NCBI GenBank assembly: GCA_944381395.1
Contig: CALWKY010000046.1
Coordinates: forward strand, 1 to 64,000
Origin: an uncultured Lachnospiraceae bacterium
GTDB taxonomy: Bacteria > Bacillota > Clostridia > Lachnospirales > Anaerotignaceae
Reading direction: 5' to 3'
DNA length: 64,000 nt
Of the stretch, positions 36,297 to 45,394 are shown piece by piece. The position numbers were made by a program, and so were the translations under genes. The notes under the pieces are model-generated. The model saw only the letters and a program-made list of their open reading frames with translations, was not told the DNA's origin and did no database searches. Each line of letters starts with the position of its first letter. Position 1 is the stretch's first letter.

Positions 36297-36557
36297 ATGA
36301 AACTGCTTAATCGCCCCATCGATATGATTTCCTGGACCTCTAAAGATGGCACCATTACGCCGGTTCGTTTCCGCATGGAAGAAGAAGGAAAAACGGTAGT
36401 CATTCCCATTGGAAAAATTCTGCAAAGAGAAACCAATCTTTTTGGCGGCAGGCAATGTCTGGTCTTTCGCTGTACCAGTACGTTTCATGGCACAGAAAAA
36501 ATTTATGAATTAACTTATATCTCTGACAGCCGTCAATGGCGTCTCAAAAAACTATAA
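36297..36557 (+). CDS. Small conserved hypothetical protein
   Basis: An 86-residue protein with an excellent start (AAAGGAGGT, 6 bases, ATG); a longer frame from 36243 has no site. Sequence: MKLLNRPIDMISWTSKDGTI, then TPVRFRMEEEGKTVVIPIGKIL, FRCTSTFHGTEKIYELTYISDSRQWRLKKL. It looks like an all-beta cytoplasmic protein with alternating strands, no membrane segment and no cysteine pair motif. I do not recognise the family beyond an impression that similar proteins occur in Clostridia. It stands alone between pckA and hflX. Confidence 0.75.
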   Translation: MKLLNRPIDMISWTSKDGTITPVRFRMEEEGKTVVIPIGKILQRETNLFGGRQCLVFRCTSTFHGTEKIYELTYISDSRQWRLKKL

Positions 36558-36604
36558 AAACCGCCGCGCCTGATTCTCTCATGGAAAAAAGCGCAACGGT
36601 TTTC
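36556..36604. terminator. Terminator between the hypothetical gene and hflX
   Basis: AAAACCG-CC-GCGC pairs with GCGC-AA-CGGTTTT, an interrupted stem ending in T runs on both strands, between convergent genes. Confidence 0.55.
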
Positions 36605-36626
36605 TATTTTCTACGCAGTAATGAAA

Positions 36627-37913
36627 TCAATGTGTTTCTGCTTGCACAGCAAAGGGCGCCAGACGGTTTTCTGCTTCTTCGTCCACATAAGCTTCCAAAA
36701 GAATACCTTCCGCTGTATGCTCCTCGCGAATAATCTCACAACGGCCATGCACCCAGCCCAGCAAACGTCCTTCCGTATAAGGCAGCAGCGCAGTGGTGCA
36801 GCGGCGGAAAGATTTTAGCAGCGTTTCCAATCTGGAAAGCATTTCCTCAATTCCCACACCATTTTTAGCAGAAATTTGTACCTGCATTCTTGCTTTTTCA
36901 TCTAATGGCAAAGGCATTTCCACTTCCCGGTCCATTTTATTAAACACAGTAATGACCGGTGTCTGCTCGCAGCCTAAGGAGCGTAATGTCTCATAAACCA
37001 CCTTCATCTGCTCCTGCCGCTGGGGATTAGAAGCATCCACCACATGCAGCAGCACATCGGCATACTTCATTTCCTCCAAAGTTGCCCGGAATGCCTGCAC
37101 CAAATGGTGGGGCAGTTTCTGAATAAAGCCTACGGTGTCCGTTAACAGAATTTCGGAACCGCCCGGCAATTCTACTTTACGCGTTGTAGTATCCAATGTG
37201 GCAAACAGTTTATCCTCCGCCAGAACACCAGCATTGCTTAAATAATTCAGCAAAGTAGACTTGCCTGCGTTGGTATATCCTACCAAAGAAACGACTGGAG
37301 TGCCTTTTTTCCGGCGCTGACCTCGCAGCAACTCCCGATGGGTCTCAATCTCTTTTAAATCACGGTTTAATTCCGCGATCCGCTCTTTAATATACCGGCG
37401 GTCCACTTCCAGTTTTTTTTCACCGGGACCACGGGTACCGATACCACCGCCCAGCCGGCTCATGGAAGCACCGAATCCCGCCAGTCTGGACAAACGGTAT
37501 TTCAGCTGTGCCAATTCCACCTGGATTTTACCTTCATTGGAAATGGCTCTGCCGGCAAAAATATCCAGTATCACCATAGTACGGTCCATCACTTTGGTTT
37601 CCAGCATTTCTTCCAGATTTTTCAGCTGTGCAGGAGATAATTCATCATCACAAACCACGCCGGTGGCATCCAATGCCCGTACCATGGTTTTCACTTCTTC
37701 AATTTTTCCTTTGCCTAAGTAATGCCCGGAATGTACTTTCTCCCGTTTCTGAATGACTTTACCTACCGTTTCCGCACCGGCAGTTTCCACCAGTTCTGCT
37801 AATTCATCCAGGCAAGCTTCTGTAGTCATACCGCCAGATAATGGTTCTGATTCCACCGCGACCAGAATCAGACGCTCTATGATTTGATCATTCTCCTTGA
37901 TTTCTTTCGCCAT
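36627..37913 (-). CDS. hflX: GTPase HflX
   Basis: A 428-residue ribosome-associated GTPase. The N-terminal nucleotide-binding region (KVHSGHYLGKGKIEEV...CDDELSPAQLKNLE), the Gly-rich linker (GFGASMSRLGGGIGTRGPGEKKLEVDRR) and a coiled coil precede the G domain: G1 GYTNAGKST, G2 FATLDTTTRKVELPGG, G3 DTVGFI, G4 NKMD. HflX splits stalled 70S ribosomes under stress. It starts 1 base after the dapF stop, so the two genes are translationally close, and ends near a bidirectional hairpin. Confidence 0.95.
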   Translation of the reverse strand: MAKEIKENDQIIERLILVAVESEPLSGGMTTEACLDELAELVETAGAETVGKVIQKREKVHSGHYLGKGKIEEVKTMVRALDATGVVCDDELSPAQLKNLEEMLETKVMDRTMVILDIFAGRAISNEGKIQVELAQLKYRLSRLAGFGASMSRLGGGIGTRGPGEKKLEVDRRYIKERIAELNRDLKEIETHRELLRGQRRKKGTPVVSLVGYTNAGKSTLLNYLSNAGVLAEDKLFATLDTTTRKVELPGGSEILLTDTVGFIQKLPHHLVQAFRATLEEMKYADVLLHVVDASNPQRQEQMKVVYETLRSLGCEQTPVITVFNKMDREVEMPLPLDEKARMQVQISAKNGVGIEEMLSRLETLLKSFRRCTTALLPYTEGRLLGWVHGRCEIIREEHTAEGILLEAYVDEEAENRLAPFAVQAETH

Positions 37914-37914
37914 G

Positions 37915-38757
37915 TCATTCTTCCCCTTTCAGCCAAACTCCATCAAAGGAAAAGGCAGCAGGTCCTTTCATCATAATATGTCCATCTTCACGCTGGTGTA
38001 TCTGCAAAGTACCGCCAGGCATCTGCACTTGCAGTGTTGCATCACAGTCTTTCCAACGCATTGCCGCCACTGCGGTTGCACTGATTCCTGTACCACATGC
38101 TAAGGTTTCTCCCGTGCCTCTTTCCCAAACCCGCATACGAATATGGTTTTTATCCACAATCTGGGCAAATTCCACATTTACCCGATTGGGGAAAAAAGGA
38201 TGGGATTCCAAAATTTTCCCGTATTTTCCCACAGGAAAAACAAAGGGATCTTCTTCCAGAAAAATGACACAATGGGGATTACCCACAGATACACAGTGGC
38301 ATAAAAATGTACGGTCTGCCGCTTCTAACGGCTCCACCACTTCCATCTTTTGGCTCATCGTTGGAATCTGGGGACCAGCGAAAATGGGGGTTCCCATATC
38401 CGCTTCCACTTCTTCTACAACACCGTTTTCCACAAACAATTGCAGTATTTTGATACTGCCATTCATAGTTTCCAGCGTAACAGCAGTTTTTTCGGTCAGC
38501 CCACGTTCATAGACATATTTTCCGATGCAGCGGACAGCATTGCCGCACATCTCCGCTTCCGATCCGTCGTTATTAAACATCCGCATCCGAAAGTCCGCTT
38601 TTTCAGAGGGCAGAATCAAAACAATACCATCTGCTCCTACGCCAAAGTGGCGTTCGCTCATTCGGACTGCTAATCTTTCTGGATGCTTCACTTGTTCTTC
38701 AAAACAGTTTATGTAGATATAATCGTTGCCGCAGCCTTCCATTTTTGTAAAGCGCAT
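37915..38757 (-). CDS. dapF: Diaminopimelate epimerase
   Basis: A 280-residue PLP-independent epimerase making meso-diaminopimelate for lysine and peptidoglycan. It starts MRFTKMEGCGNDYIYINCF and contains the two catalytic cysteines in MCGNAVRC and ETLACGTGISA, plus GADGIVLI and FNNDGSEAEMCGN. Length is normal. It is followed at once by hflX and preceded by a DUF378 gene. dapB lies separately at 7.1-7.9 kb. Confidence 0.96.
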   Translation of the reverse strand: MRFTKMEGCGNDYIYINCFEEQVKHPERLAVRMSERHFGVGADGIVLILPSEKADFRMRMFNNDGSEAEMCGNAVRCIGKYVYERGLTEKTAVTLETMNGSIKILQLFVENGVVEEVEADMGTPIFAGPQIPTMSQKMEVVEPLEAADRTFLCHCVSVGNPHCVIFLEEDPFVFPVGKYGKILESHPFFPNRVNVEFAQIVDKNHIRMRVWERGTGETLACGTGISATAVAAMRWKDCDATLQVQMPGGTLQIHQREDGHIMMKGPAAFSFDGVWLKGEE

Positions 38758-38896
38758 GTACGGTTACCCCCTTTTTCACACTATCTGTATGCTGTTGCCT
38801 GCAACAGATCCTGATTATTGTTTTGTTGCCACAAAACACAAAAATCTCTTTTATGTATCTTATGTAAGAGACGAAAAAAACTTCCGTCTCCTGCCA

Positions 38897-39100
38897 TTAC
38901 TGGTCTTGCTTGGAAATGTGACTGTAAAAGCGCAAAGACCACAAGCCGGACAAACCAACGACTGCAAACAAAATACGGCTTACCCAAGATCCTTGTCCAA
39001 AGAGGCTCTGCACTAAGTCAAAATCAAAAAACCCAATCAGCCCCCAGTTCAATGCGCCTACAATCACTAATGTTAAAATAATAGCATCCATTTGTTTCAT
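38897..39100 (-). CDS. DUF378 family small membrane protein (YuzA-like)
   Basis: A 67-residue protein with two membrane helices: IILTLVIVGALNWGLIGFF and VSRILFAVVGLSGLWSL. The ALNWGLIG-F-FDLV pattern and the GLxxLW motif define DUF378. Function unknown. Start follows GAGGGTGGAATGAT-ATG. It lies between the M16 peptidase and dapF genes on the same strand. Confidence 0.88.
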   Translation of the reverse strand: MKQMDAIILTLVIVGALNWGLIGFFDFDLVQSLFGQGSWVSRILFAVVGLSGLWSLRFYSHISKQDQ

Positions 39101-39174
39101 ATCATTCCACCCTCTTTTGTGAAAAATAGGACTGCGTTATCATTTTTTCCAAAAAAGTGTGAAATCATACGTTT

Positions 39175-40452
39175 TTATTCTTTTGGTGATTGAATGCGTG
39201 CCAGCAGTTCTTCCGGTTTCAAATGACCTGTATTGCCGACAATACATAAAGATGCTTTGGATACATCTAATAATTGTTCTCCTACCGCAAAAACGGATGC
39301 CGTATCCACTGCTTCCATTTTCCGCATCACAGATTCTGCTGGTTCCACCTGATTGCGCAGCAGCATTGCCGCGCCGGCGGAAGTCATACAGTTAGACGTA
39401 CTTTCTCTGCCCATGAGGAAATTGCTCATCATCTGCTGCTTCACAATACCAATGGTTTTCTCAGAAAAAGGCACTTCTTTTGTTTTTGCAACGACCTGCC
39501 CAATCAGGGTGCAAACCTCTTTTGCCTGTTCCGGGTGCATGCTGGCGCAAATCACCAACATACCTGTTTCCCGAAATCCCGTAGTATAGCTATAAATACT
39601 GTAAGTTAATCCATGTTCTTCTCTTACCGTTCGAAACAACGCAGAACTCATGCCGCCGCCAAAGGCAGTTTGGAAGACAGCTTGTGCGTATTTTGCCTCA
39701 TGTTCTCTGGGAAAACCTGGAAATGCAACGGTTAAGTGTACCTGTTCAATGTCTTTGGGTACCGATACCAGTGCTGTATGATATTCTGCCTGGGTATCAT
39801 GAGGCATATAGGATGCTTCCCGCTTCCATTGTCCCAAATAGTTGTTTAATAATTTTTCCATTTCTGCGCAGTCAAAATGTCCTGCTACAGAAAGCACCGT
39901 GTTTTCTGTATGATAATTTTTCTCCAGATAGGCTAACAGACTTTTTCCAGTAAAAGAAGCAATGCTCTTTTCTGTACCCAAAATCGGCATCCCCAGACTG
40001 CTTTCCCGCAAAATCTGATCCTGCAGTGCGTCATGCACCACTTCTTCCGCAGCATCATCATACATCCGGATTTCCTCTAAAATCACATTCCGCTCTTTTT
40101 CCACTTCTTCCTCCAAAAAAGCAGAGTTTAACAGCATATCGCTCATCACATCCAGTGCTTTTTCAAAATGAAGATCCAACACTTTGGTATAATAACATGT
40201 ATATTCTTTGGTGGTATAGGCATTAATCTGACCGCCTAAGGCATCCATTTCTTCCGCAATGTCCGAAGCGCTTCTCTGTTTTGTACCTTTAAAAAGCATG
40301 TGCTCAATAAAATGGGACATCCCATTTTCTTCCGGCAGCTCATTACGTGAGCCATTTTGAATCCAGATACCAAACGCAATGCTGCGTACCGCCTCCATAG
40401 GCTCCATTACCACACGAACACCGTTTTGCAAACGAATGGTTTTTAACATCAT
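39175..40452 (-). CDS. M16 family zinc metallopeptidase (processing-peptidase-like)
   Basis: A 425-residue protein with the inverted zinc motif HFIEH at residues 47-51 (zinc ligands His47, His51) and the downstream Glu in VEKERNVILEEI. The first half is the catalytic M16A domain and the second half (from about 220) the inactive companion domain (HEAKYAQAVFQTAFGGGMSSALFRTVREEHGLTYSIYSY). Homologues next to pnp in Firmicutes are often named MlpA/YmxG-like. It is probably cytoplasmic, as there is no signal peptide. Located just downstream of pnp as in Bacillus. Confidence 0.92.
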   Translation of the reverse strand: MMLKTIRLQNGVRVVMEPMEAVRSIAFGIWIQNGSRNELPEENGMSHFIEHMLFKGTKQRSASDIAEEMDALGGQINAYTTKEYTCYYTKVLDLHFEKALDVMSDMLLNSAFLEEEVEKERNVILEEIRMYDDAAEEVVHDALQDQILRESSLGMPILGTEKSIASFTGKSLLAYLEKNYHTENTVLSVAGHFDCAEMEKLLNNYLGQWKREASYMPHDTQAEYHTALVSVPKDIEQVHLTVAFPGFPREHEAKYAQAVFQTAFGGGMSSALFRTVREEHGLTYSIYSYTTGFRETGMLVICASMHPEQAKEVCTLIGQVVAKTKEVPFSEKTIGIVKQQMMSNFLMGRESTSNCMTSAGAAMLLRNQVEPAESVMRKMEAVDTASVFAVGEQLLDVSKASLCIVGNTGHLKPEELLARIQSPKE

Positions 40453-40591
40453 CCATAACCTGCTTTCTCGTTTCTTTTTAATATGGGTAAAAGGAACGTT
40501 TTTTATGTTCCCACTTTACCACAAATAACGAAGAATTTCCACAAAAAAGAAAAAGCAAACCCATTCTGTATCCTTTCCCTAAAAAATAAAA

Positions 40592-40615
40592 GCGTGCAAC
40601 GAATCTGTCACACGC
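40592..40615 (-). terminator. Terminator of pnp
   Basis: GCGTG and CACGC with a partly paired interior close a hairpin 14 bases past the pnp stop, followed on the minus strand by TTTTATTTTTT. Confidence 0.65.
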
Positions 40616-40629
40616 CTTTCTCTATTTTC

Positions 40630-42906
40630 TTAATCTCTATCGCTGGGATCTTCTTCCCGATAGCGGATACCCTTAAAGGTATGTTCCTTACTGCCGGAAA
40701 CCTTCCGATCGCCGTTCTTTCTTTCTCTGTCACGGTTAAATTCTTTCCGTTCTCTGCGGCGAGGTGCTTCTTCCTCTTCCGGCATACCTTCGGGACGAGG
40801 CATTGCATCCTTAATGGACAGATTCAGTCTGCCCTGCTGGTCGATTTCCAATACCTTTACCATTACTTCATCGCCCACCGCAACGGCATCTTCCACCTTT
40901 TCCACTCTCTGATAAGACAGTTTGGAGATGTGTACCAGACCTTCTTTACCAGGCGCGATCTCTACAAATGCGCCAAAGCTCATCAGACGGGTAACGGTGC
41001 CTCTGAAAATAGCACCGGGTTCAGGATCCTTTACAATGGCATTGATCATATCCGCCGCACGCTGCATACCAGCAGGATCGGTACCTTTAATATAAATGGT
41101 GCCGTCATCTTCGGTATCAATTTCACACTGGCTTTCCTCAATGATCTTCTTAATCACTTTGCCTCTGGAGCCGATCACTTCCGCAATCTTATCCACATCA
41201 ATGTGCAATGTCATAATCTTAGGCGCATAGATGGACAGTTCCTTTCTGGGTTCTGCAATTGCTTTCAGCATAACTTCATTAAGGATATACTCTCTCGCAC
41301 GACCGGTCTGGGCAAAAGCCTGCTCGATCATGGCAAACGTCAATCCATGAATCTTCATATCCATCTGGATCGCAGTGATACCTTCGGAGGTACCCGCTAC
41401 CTTAAAGTCCATATCGCCAAAGAAGTCTTCTACCCCCTGGATATCCGTAATTTCAATGAAATCATCATCGCTGTCACCGGTTACCAAACCAACGGAAATA
41501 CCAGCAACAGGGCGCTTGATGGGAACACCTGCTGCCATCAGGCTCAGGGTAGAACCACAGATAGATGCTTGAGATGTGGAACCATTGGAACTTAAGATAT
41601 CGGATACCAGACGGATTGCGTAAGGAAATTCTTCTTCAGAAGGGATAACCGGCAGCAATGCTCTTTCACCCAAGGCGCCATGTCCGATTTCACGACGTCC
41701 GGGGCCTCTGGAAGTTTTCGCTTCACCAGTGGAATAGCCGGGGAAATTATAATGGTGGATATAACGCTTGCCAGTTTCATTGACATCCAGACCATCCAGC
41801 TTCTGTCCTTCGCTGATAGCACCCAATGTGGTTACTGTCAAAGCCTGGGTCTGACCTCTGCTGAAGAGTGCAGAGCCGTGTACACGAGGCAGCACGTCAA
41901 CTTCCGCAGACAGAGGTCTGATTTCTTCAATGCCGCGACCGTCGGGACGCTTATGCTCTCTTAAAATCATCCGTCTTACGGTTTTCTTTTCAAATTGATA
42001 TACAATCTCATCCAGAAGCACAGGAATATCTGTTTCTTCACCCAGCATTTCCACCAGCTGCTCTGTCAGTGCTTCTGCCGCTTCCATAGTAACTGCCTTA
42101 ATCTGCTCGTCACGATCCTGCTTACGTTCTGCAAATACAGCTGCTTCCATCTTTTCATCCGTGATGAATTCTGTTACCAGCTTGTAAGCATCTTCCGGAA
42201 TAACATGTTCTGTGTAAGGTGCCTTTTCCTTACCTTCTTTTTCAACGATCTCACCAATGAATTTTACTACCTGCAGGTTGGTATCAAATGCCAGATGGAT
42301 TGCTTCCATCATCAGGTCATCGGGAATTTCGTCTGCGCCTGCTTCAATCATCATAACTTTGTCTTCCTTAGAAGAAACAGTCAGTGACAGGCGGCTCTTT
42401 TCTCTCTGCTCAGCAGTAGGGTTTACCACTAATTCGCCGTCTACATAACCGATGTTTACGGAAGATACATAGTCAGTGAAAGGAATATCAGAAATATTCA
42501 AAGCCAAAGATGCGCCGATCATTGCCACTACTTCAGGAGAGCAATCAGGATCCACGCTCATAACGGTAGCTACGATTGCTACATCATTTCTATAATCCTT
42601 AGGGAAAAGAGGACGCAAAGGACGATCGATACAGCGGCTGGTAAGGATTGCCTTTTCAGAAGGTCTGCCTTCACGCTTGGTAAAACCGCCAGGGATCTTA
42701 CCTACAGAATACATTCTCTCCTCGTAATCAATGCTCAGAGGGAAGAAATCAATGCCATCTCTGGGCTTATCGGACGCTGTTGCGGTAACTAAAACAGTGG
42801 TATCACCATAGCGCATCAAAGCGGCTCCATTTGCCTGTTCTGCCACTCTGCCAATCTCAGCGGACAGCTTTCTGCCAGCCAGATCCATAGAATAGGTTCT
42901 AAACAT
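40630..42906 (-). CDS. pnp: Polynucleotide phosphorylase
   Basis: A 758-residue 3'-5' exoribonuclease using phosphate. Domains in order: first RNase PH domain, all-alpha linker, second RNase PH domain (YNFPGYSTGEAKTSRGPGRREIGHGALGERAL, IQMDMKIHGLT), KH domain (IMTLHIDVDKIAEVIGSRGKVIKKI) and S1 domain (GTVTRLMSFGAFVEIAPGKEGLVHISKLS). A charged Arg/Lys/Glu-rich tail of about 60 residues extends beyond the usual 700-residue length and could bind RNA or partner proteins. It follows rpsO by about 200 bases as in most bacteria. Confidence 0.97.
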   Translation of the reverse strand: MFRTYSMDLAGRKLSAEIGRVAEQANGAALMRYGDTTVLVTATASDKPRDGIDFFPLSIDYEERMYSVGKIPGGFTKREGRPSEKAILTSRCIDRPLRPLFPKDYRNDVAIVATVMSVDPDCSPEVVAMIGASLALNISDIPFTDYVSSVNIGYVDGELVVNPTAEQREKSRLSLTVSSKEDKVMMIEAGADEIPDDLMMEAIHLAFDTNLQVVKFIGEIVEKEGKEKAPYTEHVIPEDAYKLVTEFITDEKMEAAVFAERKQDRDEQIKAVTMEAAEALTEQLVEMLGEETDIPVLLDEIVYQFEKKTVRRMILREHKRPDGRGIEEIRPLSAEVDVLPRVHGSALFSRGQTQALTVTTLGAISEGQKLDGLDVNETGKRYIHHYNFPGYSTGEAKTSRGPGRREIGHGALGERALLPVIPSEEEFPYAIRLVSDILSSNGSTSQASICGSTLSLMAAGVPIKRPVAGISVGLVTGDSDDDFIEITDIQGVEDFFGDMDFKVAGTSEGITAIQMDMKIHGLTFAMIEQAFAQTGRAREYILNEVMLKAIAEPRKELSIYAPKIMTLHIDVDKIAEVIGSRGKVIKKIIEESQCEIDTEDDGTIYIKGTDPAGMQRAADMINAIVKDPEPGAIFRGTVTRLMSFGAFVEIAPGKEGLVHISKLSYQRVEKVEDAVAVGDEVMVKVLEIDQQGRLNLSIKDAMPRPEGMPEEEEAPRRRERKEFNRDRERKNGDRKVSGSKEHTFKGIRYREEDPSDRD

Positions 42907-43069
42907 ACTTTTACTCCTTTTCTTTTTTCATTCTTCATGGGTAAAATAACTGTTATTTCCGCACCATAGATCTTCAACTTTAAAAACATACAGTTTCTAT
43001 GTTTGCAAAGTTGGAAATCTATAGCGCGACTTCCTTTTTTTGACTGCCTTAAAAAAGGCAGGAATAAAA

Positions 43070-43101
43070 CGATAGAGAGGACAATAAATCCTCTCTATCG
43101 A
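43070..43101 (-). terminator. Hairpin between rpsO and pnp
   Basis: CGATAGAGAGGA and TCCTCTCTATCG form a 12-bp stem 13 bases past the rpsO stop, followed by TTTTATT on the minus strand. A second small hairpin (TGCCTT/AAGGCA) follows. It may partly end rpsO transcripts or serve as an RNase processing site, as in other rpsO-pnp operons. Confidence 0.75.
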
Positions 43102-43113
43102 ATCTGTAACTTC

Positions 43114-43377
43114 TTACTTTCTCAGACCAAGTTCTGCAACGATAGAACGATATCTTTCGATGTCAGTTTTCTTCAGGTATGCCAGCAGACCTCTTCTCTG
43201 ACCTACCATCTTCAGCAGACCGCGTCTGGAATGATGATCCTTCTTGTGTTCCTTCAGGTGTTCGGTCAGCAGAGTGATACGAGCGCTCAGCAGAGCGATC
43301 TGAACTTCGGGAGAACCAGTGTCGCCAGGTGTTCTGCCATACTTTTCGATAATTTCCTGCTTATTGATCTGTGCCAT
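43114..43377 (-). CDS. rpsO: 30S ribosomal protein S15
   Basis: An 87-residue protein: [64 protein letters not shown]..., the full S15 signature. S15 binds the three-way junction of 16S rRNA helices 20-22 in the small subunit. Start follows AAAGGAGGATTTTCAA-ATG. It is separated from pnp downstream by a hairpin, and its leader may hold a structure for S15 autoregulation. Confidence 0.98.
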   Translation of the reverse strand: MAQINKQEIIEKYGRTPGDTGSPEVQIALLSARITLLTEHLKEHKKDHHSRRGLLKMVGQRRGLLAYLKKTDIERYRSIVAELGLRK

Positions 43378-43414
43378 TTGAAAATCCTCCTTTAAAAAAT
43401 AAAAATGAAAATTC

Positions 43415-43475
43415 TTGTAGCCCCAAAAGCTAAGAAGTGGTCGGAGATTCCTCCCTCTGAGCTTTGGTTTTACAG
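43415..43475 (-). ncRNA. Candidate rpsO (S15) leader structure
   Basis: On the minus strand CCAAAGCT pairs with AGCTTTTGG, extended by CAGAG and CTTCT, enclosing GGAGGAATCTCC as an inner hairpin. It lies between the promoter and the rpsO start. S15 leaders of Firmicutes use similar branched structures for autogenous control; I cannot show the binding motif by eye. Confidence 0.45.
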
Positions 43476-43482
43476 CCTTTAT

Positions 43483-43511
43483 AGTTTATCACATTCCCTT
43501 TTGAAATGCAA
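43483..43511 (-). promoter_or_regulatory. Promoter of rpsO
   Basis: On the minus strand TTGCAT (43511-43506), 17 bases, TAAACT (43488-43483), about 105 bases before the rpsO start. Confidence 0.65.
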
Positions 43512-43550
43512 GGAAAATTATTGATATTTCCCGGAATTATGGGATTCTTT

Positions 43551-44435
43551 TCAAGATACGCTTTCTCTTTGGGGCAGCTGACTCAAAATAACCGCTGCGA
43601 AAACGATAATAAATCCAATGCCAACTTTGCATGTAATAACCTCGTGATATACCAATACAGAAAATACCACACCAAAAACAGACTCTAAACTAAGTAAAAT
43701 GGAAGCCACGGTGGGATCTGTATACTTCAATCCCACACTTTCCATTGCCAGGCACAATGCCGTGGAAAATAAGCCTAAATAGACCAAACTGCCCCAAGCG
43801 GCAGCAGAAATGGTCTCTGCGGGCAATCCGCCGGTAAAAATGGTAACCAGCCATCCAGAAATTGCGGCAGCCCAAATCTGTGTCATCGTCAGTACAATCG
43901 GGTCTCTGCCTTGACAGAAATGTGCAACGAAAACAATATTCAGAGCAAAAGCAATGGCGCTGATCAATGTCAGAGCATCTCCAAAAGCAATGCCTGATGA
44001 GGTATTTAAAGAAATCAAACCAATCCCTGCAAGACACAATACGGCAGATAAAATATGATTCCGTTTGGGGAACCGGCGAAAAAACAGCCATCCCAAAAAC
44101 GGCACCATGACACAATACGCAGCGGTTAAAAACGCACTTTTCCCAGCATCCGTGCCATAAGCCATACCTAAATTCTGCAGTAAGTTGCCACATGCCATCG
44201 TCACGCCGGTAACCGCTCCGCCAAGCAAATATCCCTTATCCTCTTGCAGCAGGTGTAATTTCTTGATGCATACAATCGCTAAGGCAATACTTGCCATAGT
44301 AAAACGGGCTGCCACAATAAAGCTGCTGCTGATAATTGCGGTGGTATATTTTTGAAAGATAAAGCCGCCGCCCCAAAACATAGCGGTCAGCAGCAACAAA
44401 GAGACTGCCAGCCACTTTTGTTTCTTTTCATTCAT
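43551..44435 (-). CDS. EamA/DMT family transporter
   Basis: A 294-residue membrane protein with ten predicted helices in two EamA repeats (residues about 8-140 and 150-285). Marks include LLTAMFWGGGFIFQKYTT, AARFTMASIALAI, and LLSLESVFGVVFSVLVYHEVITCKVGIGFIIVFAAVIL. These carriers export metabolites or amino acids; substrate unknown. Its start overlaps the ribF stop by 4 bases (ATGA), so it is cotranslated with ribF, an insertion into the usual truB-ribF-rpsO order. Confidence 0.9.
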   Translation of the reverse strand: MNEKKQKWLAVSLLLLTAMFWGGGFIFQKYTTAIISSSFIVAARFTMASIALAIVCIKKLHLLQEDKGYLLGGAVTGVTMACGNLLQNLGMAYGTDAGKSAFLTAAYCVMVPFLGWLFFRRFPKRNHILSAVLCLAGIGLISLNTSSGIAFGDALTLISAIAFALNIVFVAHFCQGRDPIVLTMTQIWAAAISGWLVTIFTGGLPAETISAAAWGSLVYLGLFSTALCLAMESVGLKYTDPTVASILLSLESVFGVVFSVLVYHEVITCKVGIGFIIVFAAVILSQLPQRESVS

Positions 44436-45376
44436 ATATTTTTCCTTTCTTTCCCGTTTTGTTGCGTAAAATATGTTTTCGATTGCATGACATTTTCTGC
44501 GATTTTACGACGCAGTTCCTCTACACTGGAAAATTTCTGTTCCGGGCGTAGAAATTCATAAAAAAAAGTCTGAATGGTATGTCCGTAAATATCTTCAGAA
44601 AAATCAAACAAATTGGTTTCCACCGTTTTTTTAATCCCCTGCACCGTCGGGTTATGCCCCACATTCGTAACACCCACATACCATTCTCCATCGATTAAGC
44701 TGCGTGTGGCATAAACTCCATTAGGCGGAAATAACTTCATTGGCGGTGCTGTGACATTGGCAGTGGGAAAACCGATGGTTCTGCCCAGTTGTTTTCCGCC
44801 AGTCACCACACCCCGCACAAAATAGGCACTGCCCAGCATGCCATTGGCACGCTTCAGATTACCTTCTGCCAGAGCCTGGCGGATGGCTGTACTGCTGACC
44901 TTTTCCCCTTCATAGCGGACAAAAGGCACCGTAATCACATCTACGCCAACTTCTTTTCCAATACGTGCCAGCAATGCTGCATCTCCAGCACCATTTTTTC
45001 CAAAACGATAGTCTTCCCCTACGACAATGGTGTGGCAACGCATTTCTTGAAAAAGTATTTTCCGTACAAATTCTTCCGGCGGCAAATCGGCAAAGACCTG
45101 AGAAAAGGGGTATTCCACCAAAAGGGATACCCCCATTTCCTCTAGCAAAAACCGTTTTTCCTCCGGAGATAGAATTGTCTGAAACATCGTCTTGGAAAAA
45201 AGCTGCATGGGATGGGGAAAAAAGCTGAAAACCACACTTTTCAACCCATTTTGTTCTGCAATCTGCTGTGTCAGGCGAATTAAAACCTGGTGTCCCTGAT
45301 GCAGTCCATCAAAATTTCCCAATGTCACCACAGTCGGTACAGACTGCGTTATATTTGTATCATTGATGTATTCCAT
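44432..45376 (-). CDS. ribF: Bifunctional riboflavin kinase / FAD synthetase
   Basis: A 314-residue enzyme making FMN and FAD. The N-terminal adenylyltransferase starts with TVVTLGNFDGLHQGHQVLI (H-x-G-H type nucleotide site) and contains FVRKILFQEMRCHTIVVGEDYRFGKNG. The C-terminal kinase domain starts at GGKQLGRTIGFPTANV and includes NGVYATRSLIDGEWYVGVTNVGHNPTV and VETNLFDFSEDIYG. Complete. It follows truB in the standard order, with a short gap of 18 bases, and overlaps the EamA gene. Confidence 0.96.
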   Translation of the reverse strand: MEYINDTNITQSVPTVVTLGNFDGLHQGHQVLIRLTQQIAEQNGLKSVVFSFFPHPMQLFSKTMFQTILSPEEKRFLLEEMGVSLLVEYPFSQVFADLPPEEFVRKILFQEMRCHTIVVGEDYRFGKNGAGDAALLARIGKEVGVDVITVPFVRYEGEKVSSTAIRQALAEGNLKRANGMLGSAYFVRGVVTGGKQLGRTIGFPTANVTAPPMKLFPPNGVYATRSLIDGEWYVGVTNVGHNPTVQGIKKTVETNLFDFSEDIYGHTIQTFFYEFLRPEQKFSSVEELRRKIAENVMQSKTYFTQQNGKERKNI

Positions 45377-45394
45377 AAATTAAGACTCCCTGTT

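Noticed and set aside
40483-41595. 370-codon plus-strand frame opposite pnp
   Set aside because: Antisense shadow of pnp, whose domains are complete on the other strand.
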